Part shown: one piece after another, positions 18,704 to 27,847 of the stretch
How positions within the stretch are numbered: position 1 is the first letter of the stretch
Layout: the number at the start of each line of letters is the position of its first letter
DNA from: Clostridiales bacterium
GTDB lineage: Bacteria; Bacillota; Clostridia; Peptostreptococcales; Acidaminobacteraceae
Length of the DNA stretch: 64,000 bases
Direction: 5' to 3'
NCBI GenBank assembly: GCA_016342415.1
Contig: JAEIOD010000021.1
Location: 1 to 64,000, forward strand
Notes under the pieces: model-generated
What the model was told of the DNA's origin: nothing
Databases searched by the model: none
The model's input: the letters and a program-made list of their open reading frames with translations, nothing else
Translations under genes and position numbers: made by a program

Positions 18704-20092
18704 TTACATTGGTAAACCGTGCAAAATAATTGTGAACAATACCATTCCCAATAAAGCAAACGGATACGTTGCACCATAACCTGCTGCTGGATCATCCGAA
18801 CCGATTGCATCAACAGCTGCACCTAATCCTGGCGTTGAAGTCATACCACCACAGATAGCGCCTGATAACATAATCCAGTTGATTTTAAAGATATATTTAC
18901 CAACAAGGAAACCAACCATCATTGCAACTAATCCTACAACTAGTCCGACAACTGCTAAAATCACACCAGATCCAGCTAAAGCATCAAATACTTTAAAACC
19001 ATAACGAAGTCCAACGATTGCAAGGAAAAATGCTAATGACAACTGTCTTACAATACCGAGTATTCTTGAGTTCATTCTGAAGTTAATCGGTCCTATTTTA
19101 CCGATATATCCAAGAATCAACGAACCTACCAGTACACCACCGGTCGATCCCAAGGAGAACACTTGATCAATGCCGATAAAGCCTAAGTCTACACCAAATC
19201 TACCGATGGTATATCCAAACAACATCGCAATACATAGAGCAATTAAATCAAAGTCTGTTTCTTTAATTTCCCTACCACCACCGGCTTTTCTCGCTTCTTC
19301 CATTTCTCTATTAAAGATCTTCTGTTCCTCTTCAATGTTTATTCTGAAAATTTTCGGGAAGAAGTTAACCGCAATAATAACAATGATGACACCAAACGGA
19401 TAGCCTATCGCGTGACCTACGCCGATTCCAGCTTCCGCATTTTGGATAAACTTTGTTTTCATATCATCCGTTAACTCAGGATAATCTGAAACTTTAAAGT
19501 CCTTATCAAGTTGCTTAAGCACTTTTGCCTTTTCGTCATCTGCCATTTCTGCATATTCTGTAACTAAATTCGTCGCATGCTTAGTAGCCGTTTCCGTTGC
19601 CGCTGCAAGTCCTGGCGAACTTGTTAACGCACCGGTATACACCCCTGATACTTCATACGGTGTTGAATCACTATTTAAAACTTTCGTTGTAAATATCGTC
19701 ATACCATACGTCGTTGCTGCACCTGCGAAAGTAATTATTACACCTAACAGCACAAACTTAAGTCCATACTTTTTAAGTACTGCTCCAATATCCTTTGAAG
19801 CCAATAAACCTACTGTTGCTACAAATAAAATTAAAAATAAATAAAAGAAGTCCTTCGGTATAATACCTTTACCTAAAAAACTTTGTGCTGCACTAAAATA
19901 ATCGTCACCTTCAACAAATCCTTTAGCATACTTCACTACCACCCATCCGAATAATAGTCCTGTAAACAATGTGCCCGATACTCCAAAATTAAATTTACCA
20001 AATTTAATTTTACCAAACATCATACCTGTAAATACCGCAACAAACATTAGTACAAACGGGTTCATGATCCATTTTGCTAATTCAAACTCCAT
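18704..20092 (-). CDS. AspT/YidE/YbjL-type antiporter, probable dicarboxylate transporter
   Basis: The start at 20092 follows GAAAGGGG; an upstream frame extension has no ribosome site. The 462-residue protein has about ten membrane helices arranged as two homologous halves, each with a signature loop: GALTSSPGLAAATETA in the first half and SGAICGGMTSTPGLGAAVD in the second. These are hallmarks of the aspartate:alanine exchanger superfamily (TIGR01625 domain repeats). The usual central TrkA-C domains are replaced by a charged loop of about 100 residues (about 150-250). Its position beside succinate, fumarate and malate enzymes suggests exchange or uptake of a C4-dicarboxylate. Confidence 0.85.
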   Translation of the reverse strand: MEFELAKWIMNPFVLMFVAVFTGMMFGKIKFGKFNFGVSGTLFTGLLFGWVVVKYAKGFVEGDDYFSAAQSFLGKGIIPKDFFYLFLILFVATVGLLASKDIGAVLKKYGLKFVLLGVIITFAGAATTYGMTIFTTKVLNSDSTPYEVSGVYTGALTSSPGLAAATETATKHATNLVTEYAEMADDEKAKVLKQLDKDFKVSDYPELTDDMKTKFIQNAEAGIGVGHAIGYPFGVIIVIIAVNFFPKIFRINIEEEQKIFNREMEEARKAGGGREIKETDFDLIALCIAMLFGYTIGRFGVDLGFIGIDQVFSLGSTGGVLVGSLILGYIGKIGPINFRMNSRILGIVRQLSLAFFLAIVGLRYGFKVFDALAGSGVILAVVGLVVGLVAMMVGFLVGKYIFKINWIMLSGAICGGMTSTPGLGAAVDAIGSDDPAAGYGATYPFALLGMVLFTIILHGLPM

Positions 20093-20133
20093 GTCTATCC
20101 CCTTTCTCTCTTTAAATAACAAAAACACAAAAA

Positions 20134-20178
20134 GACGACATTAAATAAAAAAACCGAGGTTTCTAAATTTATGCCGTC
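20134..20178 (-). promoter_or_regulatory. terminator-like hairpin in the antiporter leader
   Basis: On the minus strand, 20167-20178 pairs with 20134-20146 (12-13 bp with a G-U pair and a bulge), and TTTTTGTGTTTTTG follows. It lies 42 bases before the antiporter start. A second perfect hairpin, 8 bp (TGACAAAA/TTTTGTCA, 20193-20213), precedes it, and its loop bases ATGCC can pair with GGCAT in the 5' arm of the large stem. This suggests a regulated leader. Confidence 0.45.
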
Positions 20179-20256
20179 ACATACTCATTGGATGACAAAA
20201 GGGCATTTTGTCAAAATAAGTAACAAGGCTCTATGCATTTGTTAAATACTATGTTA

Positions 20257-20286
20257 ATAATATCACAAATTGTGTAGCGATTGCAA
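20257..20286 (-). promoter_or_regulatory. promoter of the antiporter-DUF3870 transcript
   Basis: On the minus strand: -35 TTGCAA (20281-20286), 18-bp spacer, -10 TATTAT (20257-20262), about 165 bases upstream of the antiporter start, leaving a long structured leader. Confidence 0.65.
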
Positions 20287-20295
20287 GCGTTTTCA
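20282..20295 (-). promoter_or_regulatory. catabolite-responsive element (cre)-like site
   Basis: TGAAAACGCTTGCA on the minus strand matches the CcpA cre consensus TGWAANCGNTNWCA at 13 of 14 positions and overlaps the -35 box of the antiporter promoter, a placement expected to repress. It suggests that dicarboxylate transport is switched off when sugars are plentiful. Confidence 0.6.
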
Positions 20296-20327
20296 GAAAA
20301 TTTACACTATGGGTGTATACATTTCAT

Positions 20328-21500
20328 TTACAGCCTTGCAACACCCGATTCTTTAGCCGCTTTTGCAACTGCACTTGCAACATTTTTACCAACTCTTAAA
20401 TCAAAAGCTTTTGGTATGATATTATCAACCGCTAATTCATCATCAGAAAGCGTCTCTGCAATGGCATATGCAGCAGCTAGCTTCATCTCCTCATTGATAT
20501 CTTTTGCTCGTACATCCAACGCCCCTCTAAAAATACCAGGGAAGGCAAGTACATTATTCACTTGATTATCAAAATCAGATCGACCGGTTCCTACAATATA
20601 AGCACCTCCTTTAAAAGCTTCGTCAGGAAATATCTCTGGCGTAGGATTGGCCATCGCGAGTACGACAGGCTGATTGTTCATTGTAGCAATCATTTCTTTA
20701 GTCACAACATTGGGCGCTGACACACCAATAAAGATGTCTTTGCTTTTAATCACATCTTTTAGAAGTCCTTTTTCACCATGGATGTTGGTAATAGCAGCCA
20801 TTTCTTTTTTTGCATCGTTCATATTCTCTAAATCATCATTAATGACACCGTTTCTATCACAAAGTACAATATTTTTAATACCTACGCTCATTAACAGTTT
20901 AGCAATTGCTATACCAGCTGATCCAGCACCGTTAATAACCGCTTCTACTTCATCAAATCTCTTTTTCTTAAGCTTCAATGCATTAATAAGACCTGCAACA
21001 ACAACAATGGCTGTACCATGTTGATCATCATGAAATACCGGTATGTCCAATATGGCTTTTAGCTTTCTTTCTATTTCAAAACATCTCGGTGCTGCAATAT
21101 CTTCTAAGTTTATACCGCCAAATACAGGCTCCATCAATGCTATCGTTCTTACGATCTCATCCACATCTTTTGTTTTCAAGCAGATTGGAAACGCATCTAC
21201 ATTACCAAACTTCTTAAATAAAACAGCTTTACCTTCCATAACAGGCAACGATGCTTCAGGTCCTATATCACCAAGTCCTAAAACCGCAGTACCATCTGAT
21301 ACAACTGCAACTAAATTACCTTTAGATGTGTAATCATATACCAGATTTATATCTTTATGAATCTCTCTACACGGTTCAGCTACACCTGGTGTGTACGCTG
21401 TTGATAAATCGTCTTTCGTTGCGACTTCCACCTTTGACTCAACTGAAATCTTACCTTTATATTTCTTGTGCATTTCTAAAGCCAACTTATTATAATCCAT
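20328..21500 (-). CDS. malic enzyme (oxaloacetate-decarboxylating malate dehydrogenase)
   Basis: Converts malate to pyruvate and CO2 with reduction of NAD(P). The 390-residue protein has the N-terminal malic domain (SKGNLVAVVSDGTAVLGLG, with the catalytic Lys near MEGKAVLFKKF), DDQHGTAIVV, and the C-terminal Rossmann domain with INGAGSAGIAIAKLL. It is the short bacterial form without a phosphotransacetylase tail. The cofactor cannot be assigned with certainty; the family member is usually NAD-linked in Firmicutes. It lies three bases after the fumarase beta gene, so fumarate to malate to pyruvate is encoded in one transcript. Confidence 0.95.
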   Translation of the reverse strand: MDYNKLALEMHKKYKGKISVESKVEVATKDDLSTAYTPGVAEPCREIHKDINLVYDYTSKGNLVAVVSDGTAVLGLGDIGPEASLPVMEGKAVLFKKFGNVDAFPICLKTKDVDEIVRTIALMEPVFGGINLEDIAAPRCFEIERKLKAILDIPVFHDDQHGTAIVVVAGLINALKLKKKRFDEVEAVINGAGSAGIAIAKLLMSVGIKNIVLCDRNGVINDDLENMNDAKKEMAAITNIHGEKGLLKDVIKSKDIFIGVSAPNVVTKEMIATMNNQPVVLAMANPTPEIFPDEAFKGGAYIVGTGRSDFDNQVNNVLAFPGIFRGALDVRAKDINEEMKLAAAYAIAETLSDDELAVDNIIPKAFDLRVGKNVASAVAKAAKESGVARL

Positions 21501-21502
21501 AT

Positions 21503-22051
21503 CTACCTCTCATATTTCTTTCTTTCAACATCATACATATTTGTACCATCAGAGTCTATAACGACTACGCATGGAAACTCTACAACTTCTAATCGCCTGA
21601 CAGCTTCTGCTCCCAAATCTTCATAAGCAATGATTTCTGAAGATTTAACCGTACTGGCTATTAAAGCACCTGCACCACCTATTGCTGCAAAGTAAACCGC
21701 ACCATACTCTTTCATACCTGATATAACCGTTTCATTTCTTTGACCTTTGCCGATCATCCCAGTCAAACCCAGTTCCAATAAAGGCAGTGTTAAATCATCC
21801 ATTCTGTAACTTGTGGTCGGTCCACAAGATCCAATGACTTGTCCGGGCTTCGCCGGGGCGGGACCTACATAATAGATAACGGCATCTTTTACATCAAAAG
21901 GCAGGTCATCACCCCTTTTAATGGCGTCTACCAATCGTTTGTGAGCCGCATCTCTTCCAGTATAAATAATACCGGTCAATAAGACCTGATCTCCCGCTTT
22001 TAATTCTTTAACTTTCTCTTTTGTTAGAGGTAGCGTGATCTTCTTTTTCAT
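21503..22051 (-). CDS. fumB: class I fumarate hydratase, beta subunit
   Basis: C-terminal half of the two-subunit iron-sulfur fumarase/tartrate dehydratase family. The 182-residue protein has LLTGIIYTGRDAAHKR, VGPAPAKPGQVIGSCGPTTS and IGKGQRNE, as in other beta subunits. Fumarase and L(+)-tartrate dehydratase cannot be told apart from sequence alone; the adjacent malic enzyme supports fumarase. AGGAGG precedes the ATG, ten bases after the alpha subunit. Confidence 0.92.
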   Translation of the reverse strand: MKKKITLPLTKEKVKELKAGDQVLLTGIIYTGRDAAHKRLVDAIKRGDDLPFDVKDAVIYYVGPAPAKPGQVIGSCGPTTSYRMDDLTLPLLELGLTGMIGKGQRNETVISGMKEYGAVYFAAIGGAGALIASTVKSSEIIAYEDLGAEAVRRLEVVEFPCVVVIDSDGTNMYDVERKKYER

Positions 22052-22061
22052 ACTGGACCTC

Positions 22062-22904
22062 CTATAAACTTCTTGTCACATGTCTGGCAGCGTGACAGTT
22101 GATATTAACGACAACCGGTAATCCAGCAATATGAGTTGGGTAAGTTTCTACGTTCACTCCTATTGCAGTAGTAATACCCCCTAAACCTTGAGGTCCTATT
22201 CCCAGTTTATTAATTGATTCCAACAGTTCCACTTCCAAGTCTGCAATATGTTTTGATTCATGAGATGATCCCAAGTCCCTCATCAAACTTTTTTTTGCGA
22301 TTAAAGCAGCTTTTTCAATGGTACCACCAATACCGACACCAACAACAATCGGCGGGCAGGGATTTGGACCTGCTAAAGATACCGTTTCTATAACAAAGTC
22401 TCTAACGCCATCTATTCCGTCGGAAGGTTTAAGCATTTTCATACGACTCATGTTCTCACTACCAAACCCCTTTGGCGCAACCGTCAGTTTAAGTTGATCA
22501 CCGGCTACAATCTCATAATGTATGATGCCAGGCGTATTATCTTTTGTATTCACTCTATCAAGCGGATCCTTTACAACTGATTTTCTAAGATATCCTTCTG
22601 AATATCCCAGACGTATGCCTTCATTGATAGCATCTTCTAAGATGCCATCTTCTATATAAACTTCTTGACCAATTTCTACAAAAACAACTGCCATACCAGT
22701 ATCTTGACACATGGGCACTCTATCATTCTTTGCGATTTTAGCATTTTCAAGTATATCACCTAATATGGCTTGACCAACTGGCGACTCCTCTTTTTCTTTA
22801 AAAGTCACCAACGCTTCTTTAATATCTTTACATAAATCAAAGTTGGCCTCTTGACACATTTCTTTTATTTGTTCGATTATCAAATTCACTGAAATTTTTC
22901 GCAT
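22062..22904 (-). CDS. fumA: class I fumarate hydratase, alpha subunit
   Basis: Iron-sulfur subunit that hydrates fumarate to malate. The start at 22904 (MRKISV) is set by AAGGGGG four bases upstream; an upstream frame extension would include that ribosome site. The 280-residue protein contains cluster-ligand cysteines in MCQDTGMAV, LAGPNPCPP and NINCHAARH, and GVGIGGTIEKAA. It is oxygen sensitive in known members, consistent with an anaerobe. It heads the fumA-fumB-malic enzyme operon. Confidence 0.93.
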   Translation of the reverse strand: MRKISVNLIIEQIKEMCQEANFDLCKDIKEALVTFKEKEESPVGQAILGDILENAKIAKNDRVPMCQDTGMAVVFVEIGQEVYIEDGILEDAINEGIRLGYSEGYLRKSVVKDPLDRVNTKDNTPGIIHYEIVAGDQLKLTVAPKGFGSENMSRMKMLKPSDGIDGVRDFVIETVSLAGPNPCPPIVVGVGIGGTIEKAALIAKKSLMRDLGSSHESKHIADLEVELLESINKLGIGPQGLGGITTAIGVNVETYPTHIAGLPVVVNINCHAARHVTRSL

Positions 22905-22994
22905 ATTACCCCCTTGCTCACTTGATATCATATGATTATTTAATCCCTAAAACAAGAGATTTTACTTACAAAGTTAATAAACCTTCTTGTACAA

Positions 22995-23113
22995 AAACAA
23001 CAAAAGAGCTAGACAAAAACATCTAACTCATCGTGGATACGACAAAGTAAAGGTCATTTACTCAATATCCACATCATCTCCATCAGTATAACTGTAACTT
23101 TTAAAAAACTCAA
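22995..23113 (-). ncRNA. candidate small RNA or attenuated leader between ftsH and fumA
   Basis: On the minus strand a promoter (TTGAGT 23108-23113, 17-bp spacer, TATACT 23085-23090) is followed by a nested hairpin. The outer stem is GTGGATA/TATCCAC (23066-23072 with 23033-23039) and the inner stem AGTAAA/TTTACT (23057-23062 with 23046-23051). Then comes a terminator, GAGTTAGA/TCTAGCTC (23022-23029 with 23006-23013), with a T-rich tail. This predicts an RNA of about 80 nt with no sizeable open frame. It could be an independent small RNA or an attenuated leader of fumA, which starts 100 bases further on. Confidence 0.5.
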
Positions 23114-23155
23114 TACAATTTTTATAATATTCAGTAAACCGATAAAAAAAGCAAA

Positions 23156-23182
23156 AATGCTCTAGCAGACAGCTAGAGCATT
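23156..23182 (-). terminator. ftsH terminator
   Basis: Eleven-bp perfect stem (23156-23166 with 23172-23182), five-base loop, then TTTGCTTTTTTT on the minus strand, directly after the ftsH stop codon. Confidence 0.85.
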
Positions 23183-23185
23183 CAT

Positions 23186-25153
23186 TTAATTCTTTAAAAT
23201 GTTTTCAATTTCGTTTTCCAAAGAGTCATCTTTTTCCTTAAGCATTTGTTCCATTGCTTCTTGCTCTTTTTTTGCTTTTTCTTCTTGAACTATCTTATCT
23301 TCAGCAAGTTTTTCTTCTAAATGTGCTCTTCTTTCAACAAGCGCTTCATAACCTTCTTCTAATAAAGTAATGAAGTCTTTTGCATCAATTGTTTCAAATT
23401 CAAGAAGTGCTTTAGCCAAATCATGAAGTTTATCAATGTTATCTTTTAATAACAATTCTGCTTCATTATAAGCTTCATCAACAAGTTTTCTTACTTCTCT
23501 ATCAATCTCAGCTGCCACATGTTCAGAGAAATGTTTGCTTGATGTCATATCTCTACCAAGGAATACCTCATCATTGGTATCAAATGCCATAGAAGCTAAG
23601 TTCTCACTGAATGCATATTTTTCAACCATCGCTCTTGCAATAGCAGTAACACGCTTTAGGTCTCCACTTGCACCTGTACTGACATCATCCAAGATCAATT
23701 TTTCAGCCACACGACCACCCAAACTAATGATGATATCATGGTACATTGTTTTCTTAGTTTGGAACATGCCATCATCTTCAGGTAATTGCAGTGTAAATCC
23801 ACCAGCTCTACCTCTAGGAATGATCGTTACTTGATGTACCGGATCAGTCTCAGGTAATAAATAAGCTAGAAGCGCATGACCCGCTTCATGGTAAGAAGTT
23901 AAGTTCTTTTCTTTATCAGAAACCACTTTACTCTTCTTCTCAACACCAATCAATACTTTTATTTTAGCTTGTTCGATTGTTTCCATACGAATTGTACGTT
24001 CTTTCTTTCTACCCGTAAGAAGTGCTGATTCATTTAACAAGTTTTCTAAATCAGCTGGTGTAAATCCAGTTGTTCCTTTTGCAATAACGCTTAAATCCAC
24101 ATCATCAGATAATGGTTTGTTGCGTGTATGTACTTTAAGAATCGCTTCACGCTCTTTAACATCTGGACGACCAATTGTAATTTCTCTATCAAAACGTCCT
24201 GCTCTTAAAAGAGCTGGATCTAAAATATCCGGTCTATTGGTTGCTGCTATAACTATAACGCCTTCATTAACGCTAAAACCATCCATCTCAATTAATAATT
24301 GGTTAAGTGTTTGCTCTCTTTCATCATGACCACCGCCAAGACCGGCACCACGTTTTCTACCAACTGCATCAATCTCGTCAATAAAGATGATACAAGGGGC
24401 ATTCTTCTTAGCCGTCTCAAACAAGTCTCTTACTCTCGATGCACCTACACCAACAAACATCTCAACAAAGTCTGAACCACTCATGTTATAGAACGGCACA
24501 TCAGCTTCACCAGCAACAGCACGTGATAAATACGTTTTACCTGTACCTGGAGGGCCTACCATTAAGATACCCGTAGGAATTCTTGCTCCAATTTCGAGAA
24601 ATTTCTTTGGACTCTTAAGAAACTCAACAATTTCCGACATTTCCTCTTTTTCTTCAGTTAATCCTGCAACTTCTTCAAATGTGATACGTTTCATCTCTTC
24701 TGGTTTAACAAGTTTCGCTTTGCTTTTACCGAAAGACATTACTTTGTTACCACCACCCTGTGAATTTTGCATGAATAACATCCACACTACAATAATCACA
24801 GCAAACACAATCAAGTATAAGAAAATATTTACAAAACCTGATAATGGCGACAATGGTACACCATTGAGTTCAAAGTTTTCATCTTCCAAAACTAACTGGC
24901 TCGTTACTTGCGCTAACTGTTCCGTATGCTTAGTTGGTACATAAACGTCAAATGTAACGCCATTTTTTAAGATACCGTTTACATAATTATCATCTCCGAT
25001 AGATAGTTGACTAACATTAGCAACTTCTAATTCTCTTAATAATTGATCATATGTGAACTGTGTCGTTTCTGTTCCGCCTAGGCCACGAAAAGCAACTAAT
25101 GCAAATGCTGTAATTGCAATCACAATTACAATATTCTTCACTCTGTTCTTCAT
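23186..25153 (-). CDS. ftsH: ATP-dependent zinc metalloprotease FtsH
   Basis: Membrane-anchored AAA+ protease that degrades misfolded membrane proteins and regulators. The 655-residue protein has two N-terminal membrane helices (about residues 6-22 and 108-128), the AAA module with Walker A GPPGTGKT (about 198-205) and [15 protein letters not shown], and the zinc protease domain with HEAGHALL (about 424). The C-terminus is a charged coiled coil. A promoter TTGTTT-17-TAAAAT lies at 25207-25235. Its place downstream of tilS is the Firmicutes order, although hprT, usually between them, is missing here. Confidence 0.98.
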   Translation of the reverse strand: MKNRVKNIVIVIAITAFALVAFRGLGGTETTQFTYDQLLRELEVANVSQLSIGDDNYVNGILKNGVTFDVYVPTKHTEQLAQVTSQLVLEDENFELNGVPLSPLSGFVNIFLYLIVFAVIIVVWMLFMQNSQGGGNKVMSFGKSKAKLVKPEEMKRITFEEVAGLTEEKEEMSEIVEFLKSPKKFLEIGARIPTGILMVGPPGTGKTYLSRAVAGEADVPFYNMSGSDFVEMFVGVGASRVRDLFETAKKNAPCIIFIDEIDAVGRKRGAGLGGGHDEREQTLNQLLIEMDGFSVNEGVIVIAATNRPDILDPALLRAGRFDREITIGRPDVKEREAILKVHTRNKPLSDDVDLSVIAKGTTGFTPADLENLLNESALLTGRKKERTIRMETIEQAKIKVLIGVEKKSKVVSDKEKNLTSYHEAGHALLAYLLPETDPVHQVTIIPRGRAGGFTLQLPEDDGMFQTKKTMYHDIIISLGGRVAEKLILDDVSTGASGDLKRVTAIARAMVEKYAFSENLASMAFDTNDEVFLGRDMTSSKHFSEHVAAEIDREVRKLVDEAYNEAELLLKDNIDKLHDLAKALLEFETIDAKDFITLLEEGYEALVERRAHLEEKLAEDKIVQEEKAKKEQEAMEQMLKEKDDSLENEIENILKN

Positions 25154-25206
25154 GTATTCCTCCTGATGTATTTTAAATTGTATAATACCGTTTTTAATAC
25201 TTTCTC

Positions 25207-25235
25207 ATTTTAACACAATAGAAGTAGTCAAACAA
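25207..25235 (-). promoter_or_regulatory. ftsH promoter
   Basis: On the minus strand: -35 TTGTTT (25230-25235), 17-bp spacer, -10 TAAAAT (25207-25212), about 50 bases upstream of the ftsH ATG. Confidence 0.5.
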
Positions 25236-25264
25236 TTTAATTTATAAACTTCTAATATTTCGCA

Positions 25265-27847
25265 TCACTGAATATTCAAGTGTTTTTTGAAGACTTCAAT
25301 CATTTTAGGGTCATCATCAAACTTATAAATTCTTGCTTTTTCTCGTTCAGGTGTGTAATCTACACTGTTCCAGTACACTGCTGCTTTGAAATTATATTTA
25401 GAAATGACTTCAAACATTTCATTTAACCATGTTTCTTTATCGCCACCAAATGTACTTGTACCAAATTCTGTTATCATAAAAGGATAATTTTTAAAGACCG
25501 CTTCGTATTCTGGCATAAATTCATCATAGATAAATTCAAAATCTCTCCAAATTTCTCCATTATAGAAGTTTCCTGTATTATACCCCGTTACACCAATAAT
25601 ATCGACATATTTTTTACCCGGGAAATAATTGGAGTAATGATTCCATTTAAATCCTGGAAAACTTGACTCATTGGGATTGAAAACCCAGATCAGGTTTTCA
25701 GCACCCTGTTCTTCAAATTTTTCATAGAAGTACTGCCACATCTCCCTATAAATCCTTGTGTCTTTTTGGAAAAAGAACGCATTATAGAAACACCAATCTC
25801 CATTCATTTCATTGTTGAGTCTAAACAATACCGGTCCATTAATACGAGATACTTTTTCAATTATCGTATCAATCTCCTCATCATAAACGCCATTTAAAAC
25901 ATCCATTGTAAAATTAGGATCATAAGCACCATAAACACTAGTTTGTAATGTAAACTCCAATACTTTACCCTGATCATATATAGATTGTATATTATCTTCA
26001 TCTATATAATAAGCCAAATCATAATATTGTAGCACATATTCAAAGTCATAAGAGATAGCTTCTTCTATATTGTTTAAAGTTTCTAAACCTTTAACACTAC
26101 TCGGTTCAAATATCCCCCATGCCATTTCTTTTCTATCGACGAACTCGTTATAGAAAAATGTTTTGGTTGCCTGACTCCAACTCGGATTGTCTTCTCTTTC
26201 ATATTGAATTTGTTTCACCGCAGACTCTTCATCGATATCCGTGATTTCAAATCTGGCCAAATAAGCAAGAGCATCCAACTCATTTTGGGAATTGATCGTG
26301 ATATTATACACTTCATAATCATTTTTAATGATATCCAAGGATACATAATATCTATAATCCTGTTTAATATGTTTTAAACTCTCTCTAGACCATGACAGCA
26401 AGTGAACATTGTAATCATCAAACTTAATCCAGGAATCCTCGCTGACATTTACATATCTATCATCAACAATCGATCGATTGCCATAAACCGTAAACGCTTG
26501 AGAACTATGTATGGTACCGTTTAGATTTTCATAATAAACATCAACAATCGTTTGACCATCTAAAAAAGTGGTTTTAATCACTTCATTAGAATCATCCACA
26601 TCAAATCCATCATAATTATATGTATAGCCAAATTTTTTATTGGTATAGATATGATCCGATGCATCATTTTGTGACTGAAGATTTTTCACCCTCTTAGAAT
26701 CAGAAAAACTTTTAACCGAAGGGATATATCCTCTTTCAACCAATTCACCATAAACGACTACCATCGAAAAACCGCCCAGTACAAAGGCAATAAGAACAAC
26801 AGCAACTTTTTTGCTTTTGTTAAGAGCTTTGTAGTACGAATGCCACGGGATGCCTTTTATGATATAAGCAACTAGTGTACTAACAACACTAACGATTATA
26901 AGCGTTAATATAAACCTTATAGAAACCGATACAACTCCCAAATGATTTAAGAATCTTTCGGTCGCATACATAAATAACGGATGTAACAAATACACATAGT
27001 AAGATATCTTAGAAAAAGCTGAACAACCTTTTCTTATAAATTCCTTCTGTATAAGCCTCATACCAATCCAAGTCAGCAAAACACAAGCGAGTGTGCAATA
27101 TAAGAACCAACCTGTATCCCGGAATTTTTCTAAAACGTAGTAATTTTTAAACATCAAAGAAAAACTATTGGTATGTGTATAAGTATAATAAATCCCAAAG
27201 GATAAGATAATAAATAGCAAACCGTATAATTTACGACCTAAGTTTTTCATCCAAATCATCAAGTCACTACCAAAGTACAAACCCAGACCATACGGGACAA
27301 TGAATTTAATGAAAATTCGATCACTGTAATTAAACTTCAAGGTTAAAATACTAATATAACTGACAACTATCAAAAGCGGCATCAAATACTTAAGTGATAC
27401 TTTATTCTTTAACCATAAAAATACCGGTGTCAATAAATACAATTGTAAAATAATCGGTATAAAGTACAGATGGTATTGCGCCGATCCGGTTAGAAATTGT
27501 TTTATAAACACAGAAACACTCAATGATTGATGTGCAATCAATGAAATCATCACATAATACATCAATGAAACAATTGCATAAGGTACTAAAATTCTCTTTC
27601 CTCTGCTTACTAAAAAATGCTTGTAATCAAAGGCTTTTTTCTTATTTGATTCGTAAATCAAAGCACCGGCCAAGTAGATAAAAACAGGGGTTGTAAACTT
27701 GAGCATGCGATTAAATAAAATCATCAAGGTCGATTGCATGCTATCCGGTTCGTAACCTGCTATTGCGATGGCACTGATATGAACAAATATCACCGAAAAG
27801 GTTGCTATTGTTCTTACGATATCGTATTCATATATTCTTTTTCTCAT
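25265..27847 (-). CDS. membrane acyltransferase-3 fused to a GH26-like glycosidase domain
   Basis: This 860-residue protein joins two activities. Residues about 1-345 form a ten-helix acyltransferase family 3 domain beginning EYDIVRTIATFSVIFVHISA, with the conserved early Arg and His; such enzymes acylate sugars of surface polymers. A further helix (about 350-372) crosses the membrane, followed by an extracellular linker domain (about 385-545). The C-terminal 300 residues look like a GH26-type TIM barrel: FRLNNEMNGDW supplies the acid/base glutamate, MITEFGTS the nucleophile, and WVFNPNE and GVTGYNTG fit the family. It probably trims and acylates a cell-surface polysaccharide. It is monocistronic, divergent from the DUF2975 operon. 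Family calls are from motifs only. Confidence 0.8.
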   Translation of the reverse strand: MRKRIYEYDIVRTIATFSVIFVHISAIAIAGYEPDSMQSTLMILFNRMLKFTTPVFIYLAGALIYESNKKKAFDYKHFLVSRGKRILVPYAIVSLMYYVMISLIAHQSLSVSVFIKQFLTGSAQYHLYFIPIILQLYLLTPVFLWLKNKVSLKYLMPLLIVVSYISILTLKFNYSDRIFIKFIVPYGLGLYFGSDLMIWMKNLGRKLYGLLFIILSFGIYYTYTHTNSFSLMFKNYYVLEKFRDTGWFLYCTLACVLLTWIGMRLIQKEFIRKGCSAFSKISYYVYLLHPLFMYATERFLNHLGVVSVSIRFILTLIIVSVVSTLVAYIIKGIPWHSYYKALNKSKKVAVVLIAFVLGGFSMVVVYGELVERGYIPSVKSFSDSKRVKNLQSQNDASDHIYTNKKFGYTYNYDGFDVDDSNEVIKTTFLDGQTIVDVYYENLNGTIHSSQAFTVYGNRSIVDDRYVNVSEDSWIKFDDYNVHLLSWSRESLKHIKQDYRYYVSLDIIKNDYEVYNITINSQNELDALAYLARFEITDIDEESAVKQIQYEREDNPSWSQATKTFFYNEFVDRKEMAWGIFEPSSVKGLETLNNIEEAISYDFEYVLQYYDLAYYIDEDNIQSIYDQGKVLEFTLQTSVYGAYDPNFTMDVLNGVYDEEIDTIIEKVSRINGPVLFRLNNEMNGDWCFYNAFFFQKDTRIYREMWQYFYEKFEEQGAENLIWVFNPNESSFPGFKWNHYSNYFPGKKYVDIIGVTGYNTGNFYNGEIWRDFEFIYDEFMPEYEAVFKNYPFMITEFGTSTFGGDKETWLNEMFEVISKYNFKAAVYWNSVDYTPEREKARIYKFDDDPKMIEVFKKHLNIQ

